From Burkholderiales bacterium (GTDB lineage Bacteria > Pseudomonadota > Gammaproteobacteria > Burkholderiales > SG8-39), in the NCBI GenBank assembly GCA_026417035.1, contig JAOAEA010000020.1:1-57219 (forward strand): a stretch of DNA of 57,219 nt, read 5' to 3'. Positions 54,927 through 57,219 of the stretch are shown here, in pieces. A program made the position numbers and the translations under genes. The notes under the pieces are model-generated. The model ran no database searches and was not told the DNA's origin. It was given only the letters and a program-made list of their open reading frames with translations. Positions within the stretch are counted from its first letter, which is position 1. Each line of letters starts with the position of its first letter.

Positions 54927-55805
54927 TCAGCCGCCGCGGGCCTGCAGCGCGGCGATGCGCTGCTCGATGGGCGGGTGGGTCGAGAAGAGCGCCATCCAGC
55001 CGGGACGGTCGTTGATGCCGAACGCGCGCACCGCCTCGGGCAGGTGCGGCGGCTCCACCTTCCCGAGCCGCGCGAGCGCGTTGATCATCGGCCGCGGCGA
55101 GCCGAGGTAGTCGGCCGAGCCGGCGTCGGCACGGAACTCGCGCTGGCGCGAGAACCAGGCGACGATGATCGAGGCGAGGATGCCGAGCACGATCTGCATC
55201 ACCAGCGAGGTGATGAAGAAGCCCGGGCCGACGCCTTCGCGGTTCTCGGAGCGGAAGACCGCGCGGTCGACGACGAACCCGATCACGCGCGAGAGGAAGA
55301 TGACGAAGGTGTTCACCACGCCCTGGATGAGCGTCATCGTCACCATGTCGCCGTTGGCGACGTGCGCCACCTCGTGGCCGAGCACCGCCTCGACCTCCTC
55401 GCGGCTCATGGTCTGCAGGAGCCCGGTGGAGACCGCGACGAGCGCCGAGTTCTTGAACGCACCGGTGGCGAACGCGTTCGGTTCGCCTTCGTAGACGGCG
55501 ACCTCCGGCATGCCGATCCCGGCGCGCTCGGCGAGCCGGCGCACCGTCTCCACGAGCCAGCGCGCGTCGGCGCTCTCCGAGCCGTCGATCACGCGCGCGC
55601 CGGTCGACATCTTCGCCATCGGCTTGGAGATGAGGAGCGAGATGATCGAGCCGGTGAAGCCGACCACCAGCGAGAAGACGAGGAGCGCCCGGTAGTCGAT
55701 GCCCTGCGCGGTCAGGACCTGGTCGACGCCCAGCACGCGCAGCACGATGGAGAGCACCACCAGCACGGCGAGGTTGGTGGCGAGGAAGAGGAGGATGCGC
55801 TTCAT
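54927..55805 (-). CDS. htpX: Membrane zinc metalloprotease HtpX
   Basis: 292 residues. Two N-terminal helices (4-26 and 38-60), then the zinc motif HEVAH at 144-148 in [13 protein letters not shown], two further helices, and [10 protein letters not shown] with the third zinc Glu nearby. Inner-membrane quality-control protease that degrades misfolded membrane proteins. The last part, [12 protein letters not shown], is typical. Probably stress-induced in relatives; no such promoter could be confirmed. Confidence 0.96.
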   Translation of the reverse strand: MKRILLFLATNLAVLVVLSIVLRVLGVDQVLTAQGIDYRALLVFSLVVGFTGSIISLLISKPMAKMSTGARVIDGSESADARWLVETVRRLAERAGIGMPEVAVYEGEPNAFATGAFKNSALVAVSTGLLQTMSREEVEAVLGHEVAHVANGDMVTMTLIQGVVNTFVIFLSRVIGFVVDRAVFRSENREGVGPGFFITSLVMQIVLGILASIIVAWFSRQREFRADAGSADYLGSPRPMINALARLGKVEPPHLPEAVRAFGINDRPGWMALFSTHPPIEQRIAALQARGG

Positions 55806-55896
55806 GGTTGGCTCCGTATTGAGGCGCTCGCCACGGCGCGGCGGCGGCGAGCGCCCATTCTAGTGATGCCGGCCGGTTCCGCAACCGCGGCGCGCG

Positions 55897-56535
55897 CTAG
55901 GGCGCGAGCCGCGCGATCTTCCAGCCGCCCCGGCCGTCGGGCGAGTAGGCGATGCGGTCGTGGAGACGGCTCGGCCGCCCCTGCCAGAACTCGAACGCGT
56001 CGGGCACGAGCCGGTAGCCGCCCCAGTGCGGCGGCCGCGACGGGTGCGTGCCGTGCCGCACCCCGGCCTCAGCGACCCGCGCGACCAGCGCCGCCTTGCT
56101 CAACGGCTGGCTCTGCGGCGAGGCCCACGCGCCGAGCCGGCTCGGCAGCGGCCGGGTGCGGTAGTACGCGTCCGACTCCTCGGCGGAGGTGCGCTCCACG
56201 CGTCCTTCGATGCGCACCTGGCGCTCGAGTTCCGGCCAGAAGAAAAGCAGCGCCGCGCGGTCGTTGGCGGCGAGCTCGCGCCCCTTGCGGCTCTCGTAGT
56301 TGGTGTACCAGACGAAACCGCGCGCGTCGAAGCCCTTGATGAGCACCATGCGCAGCGACGGGCGTCCCGCGGCGTCCGCGGTCGCGAGCGCCATCGCGTT
56401 CGGCTCGGGGAGCTCCGCGGCGAGCGCCTCCTCGAACCACGCGGCGAACTGCGCGAACGGGTCGGCGCGCGCGTGCGTCTCGTCGAGGTGCTCGCGCCGG
56501 TACTCCTTGCGCAGGTCGGCGATGCGGTCGTTCAT
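55897..56535 (-). CDS. pdxH: Pyridoxamine/pyridoxine 5'-phosphate oxidase
   Basis: 212 residues. FMN oxidase making pyridoxal phosphate: [51 protein letters not shown] and the C-terminal [26 protein letters not shown] and [10 protein letters not shown]. All parts of PdxH are present with normal length. Runs in the same direction as the aldo/keto reductase upstream and HtpX downstream. Confidence 0.95.
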   Translation of the reverse strand: MNDRIADLRKEYRREHLDETHARADPFAQFAAWFEEALAAELPEPNAMALATADAAGRPSLRMVLIKGFDARGFVWYTNYESRKGRELAANDRAALLFFWPELERQVRIEGRVERTSAEESDAYYRTRPLPSRLGAWASPQSQPLSKAALVARVAEAGVRHGTHPSRPPHWGGYRLVPDAFEFWQGRPSRLHDRIAYSPDGRGGWKIARLAP

Positions 56536-56569
56536 GGTCGGGCGGATGCCGTCGGCGGCCGGGGCGGGA

Positions 56570-57219
56570 TCATAGCGCGTCGAGGTGCGCCGCGATCCGC
56601 CGGCGCAGCGCGGCGTCGGGAAAGGGCGCGCGCGCGGCGGCGAGATTGTCCTCCACGTGGCGCGCGTTGCGGGTGCCAGGGATCGCGCAGGTCACCGCGG
56701 GATCGCCGAGGATCCACTTGAGGAACACCTGCGCCCAGCTCGCGCAGCCGATCTCCGCGGCGAAGGGCGGCAGCGGCTTCCCCTTCACCCGCGCGAAGAG
56801 CGCGCCCTCGGCGAACGGCCGGTTCGCGATCACCGCGGTACGCGTCTCGGCGGCGAGCGGCAGGAGCCGTTTCGCGGCGTCGCGTTCGGCGAGCGAATAG
56901 TTGATCTGCAGGAAGTCGAGGTCGCCCCGCGCGAGGTAGCGCTCCACCTCGGGGTAGGCGCTCGCGTGGTAGTGGGTGATGCCCACGTAGCGCACGCGGC
57001 CCGCCTTCTGCCATTCGCGCAGGGTGGCGAGGTGCCGGTCGGCATCGACGAGGTTGTGCACCTGCATGAGATCCACGCGCGCCACGCGCAGCTTCGCGAG
57101 CGACGCCTCCATCTGGCGCACGCCGGCCTCGCGCCCGCTCGTCCAGACCTTGGTGGCGACCCAGAGGCGGTCCTGCACGCCGAGATCGGCCGCGAGCTCG
57201 CCGAGCACCGCTTCGGAGG
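56570..57219 (-). CDS. Aldo/keto reductase, 5' end missing
   Basis: About 216 residues of the C-terminal part; the frame runs off the window end, so the N-terminal strands with the catalytic Asp and Tyr are missing. Visible are [21 protein letters not shown] (with the family His), [17 protein letters not shown] and the cofactor phosphate loop [20 protein letters not shown]-dependent reductase of a carbonyl compound. The shape (TKVWTSG, MQVHNL) suggests the twin-arginine-exported or YakC-like subgroup, but this is uncertain without the 5' end. Confidence 0.85.
   Translation of the reverse strand, partial: SEAVLGELAADLGVQDRLWVATKVWTSGREAGVRQMEASLAKLRVARVDLMQVHNLVDADRHLATLREWQKAGRVRYVGITHYHASAYPEVERYLARGDLDFLQINYSLAERDAAKRLLPLAAETRTAVIANRPFAEGALFARVKGKPLPPFAAEIGCASWAQVFLKWILGDPAVTCAIPGTRNARHVEDNLAAARAPFPDAALRRRIAAHLDAL

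Overview
The window is about 57 kb of very GC-rich DNA (roughly 70% G+C), densely packed with genes. It looks like a chromosomal fragment of a betaproteobacterium. This rests on gene content only: a PEP-CTERM exported protein, complete leucine (Liu) and acyclic-terpene (Atu) type acyl-CoA carboxylase modules, a Liv-type ABC importer joined to an acyl-CoA ligase, YajD, HtpX, PdxH and class II fumarase. No rRNA, tRNA, CRISPR array, phage or transposase gene was seen. The first 19 bases are the Tn5/Nextera mosaic end, so the window is probably an assembled contig starting with untrimmed adapter, and the first and last genes are cut by the ends.

Layout. (1) 20-7858: housekeeping and envelope genes: a lectin-like fragment, YajD nuclease, DM13 protein with a broken duplicate, a PEP-CTERM phytase-like esterase, a three-gene overlapping operon (YaeF-like lipoprotein, EamA transporter, thermonuclease-like protein), a GST and an MBL-fold hydrolase. 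(2) 7868-14085, minus: the leucine/3-methylcrotonyl-CoA operon liuB-liuC-liuD-mvaB, followed by a small DUF1289 gene. (3) 14213-21781: a compact cluster with a RibD-type reductase, methyltransferase, glycosyltransferase, a highly divergent 6-pyruvoyl-tetrahydropterin-synthase homologue, an MDR dehydrogenase, a CDP-alcohol phosphatidyltransferase and an LtaS-like membrane phosphotransferase. This is the best candidate for an undescribed pathway. (4) 21792-27469, minus: LOG protein, nitronate monooxygenase, FadJ-like beta-oxidation protein and thiolase. (5) 27640-36254, plus: an Atu-like module (SDR, carboxyltransferase, two acyl-CoA dehydrogenases, biotin carboxylase/BCCP, thioesterase), then a lipoprotein. 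(6) 36462-47997, minus: livHMGF-fadD-livK, serine hydrolase, a third carboxyltransferase with a 72-residue biotin carrier, and fumC. (7) 48182-54035: TetR regulator with a crotonase on plus; AtuA, AtuE-like hydratase and a third acyl-CoA dehydrogenase on minus. (8) 54294-57219, minus: Nu-class GST, HtpX, PdxH and a truncated aldo/keto reductase.

The catabolic genes fit together. An importer and ligase would supply branched acyl-CoA. Acyl-CoA dehydrogenases, a geranyl-CoA-carboxylase-like enzyme, AtuE and AtuA would remove the beta-methyl branch. FadJ and thiolase would carry out beta-oxidation, and the Liu genes would finish 3-methylcrotonyl-CoA to acetoacetate. Two related palindromes, one at the thiolase/SDR divergent promoter and one just upstream of the TetR gene, suggest common control.

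The intergenic DNA is unusual. Fifteen copies of a 130-360 bp inverted-repeat element occupy most of the longer gaps. Their arms are built from 8-10 bp subrepeats (ACGCAGAGG-like, GCGCGAAGG-like or ACGAAGAC-like), and two copies have become part of protein-coding 3' ends. A second family of hairpin mini-elements sits in tandem duplications of 96-98 bp at three loci. At two of these the 3' end of the adjacent gene, including its stop codon, is repeated.
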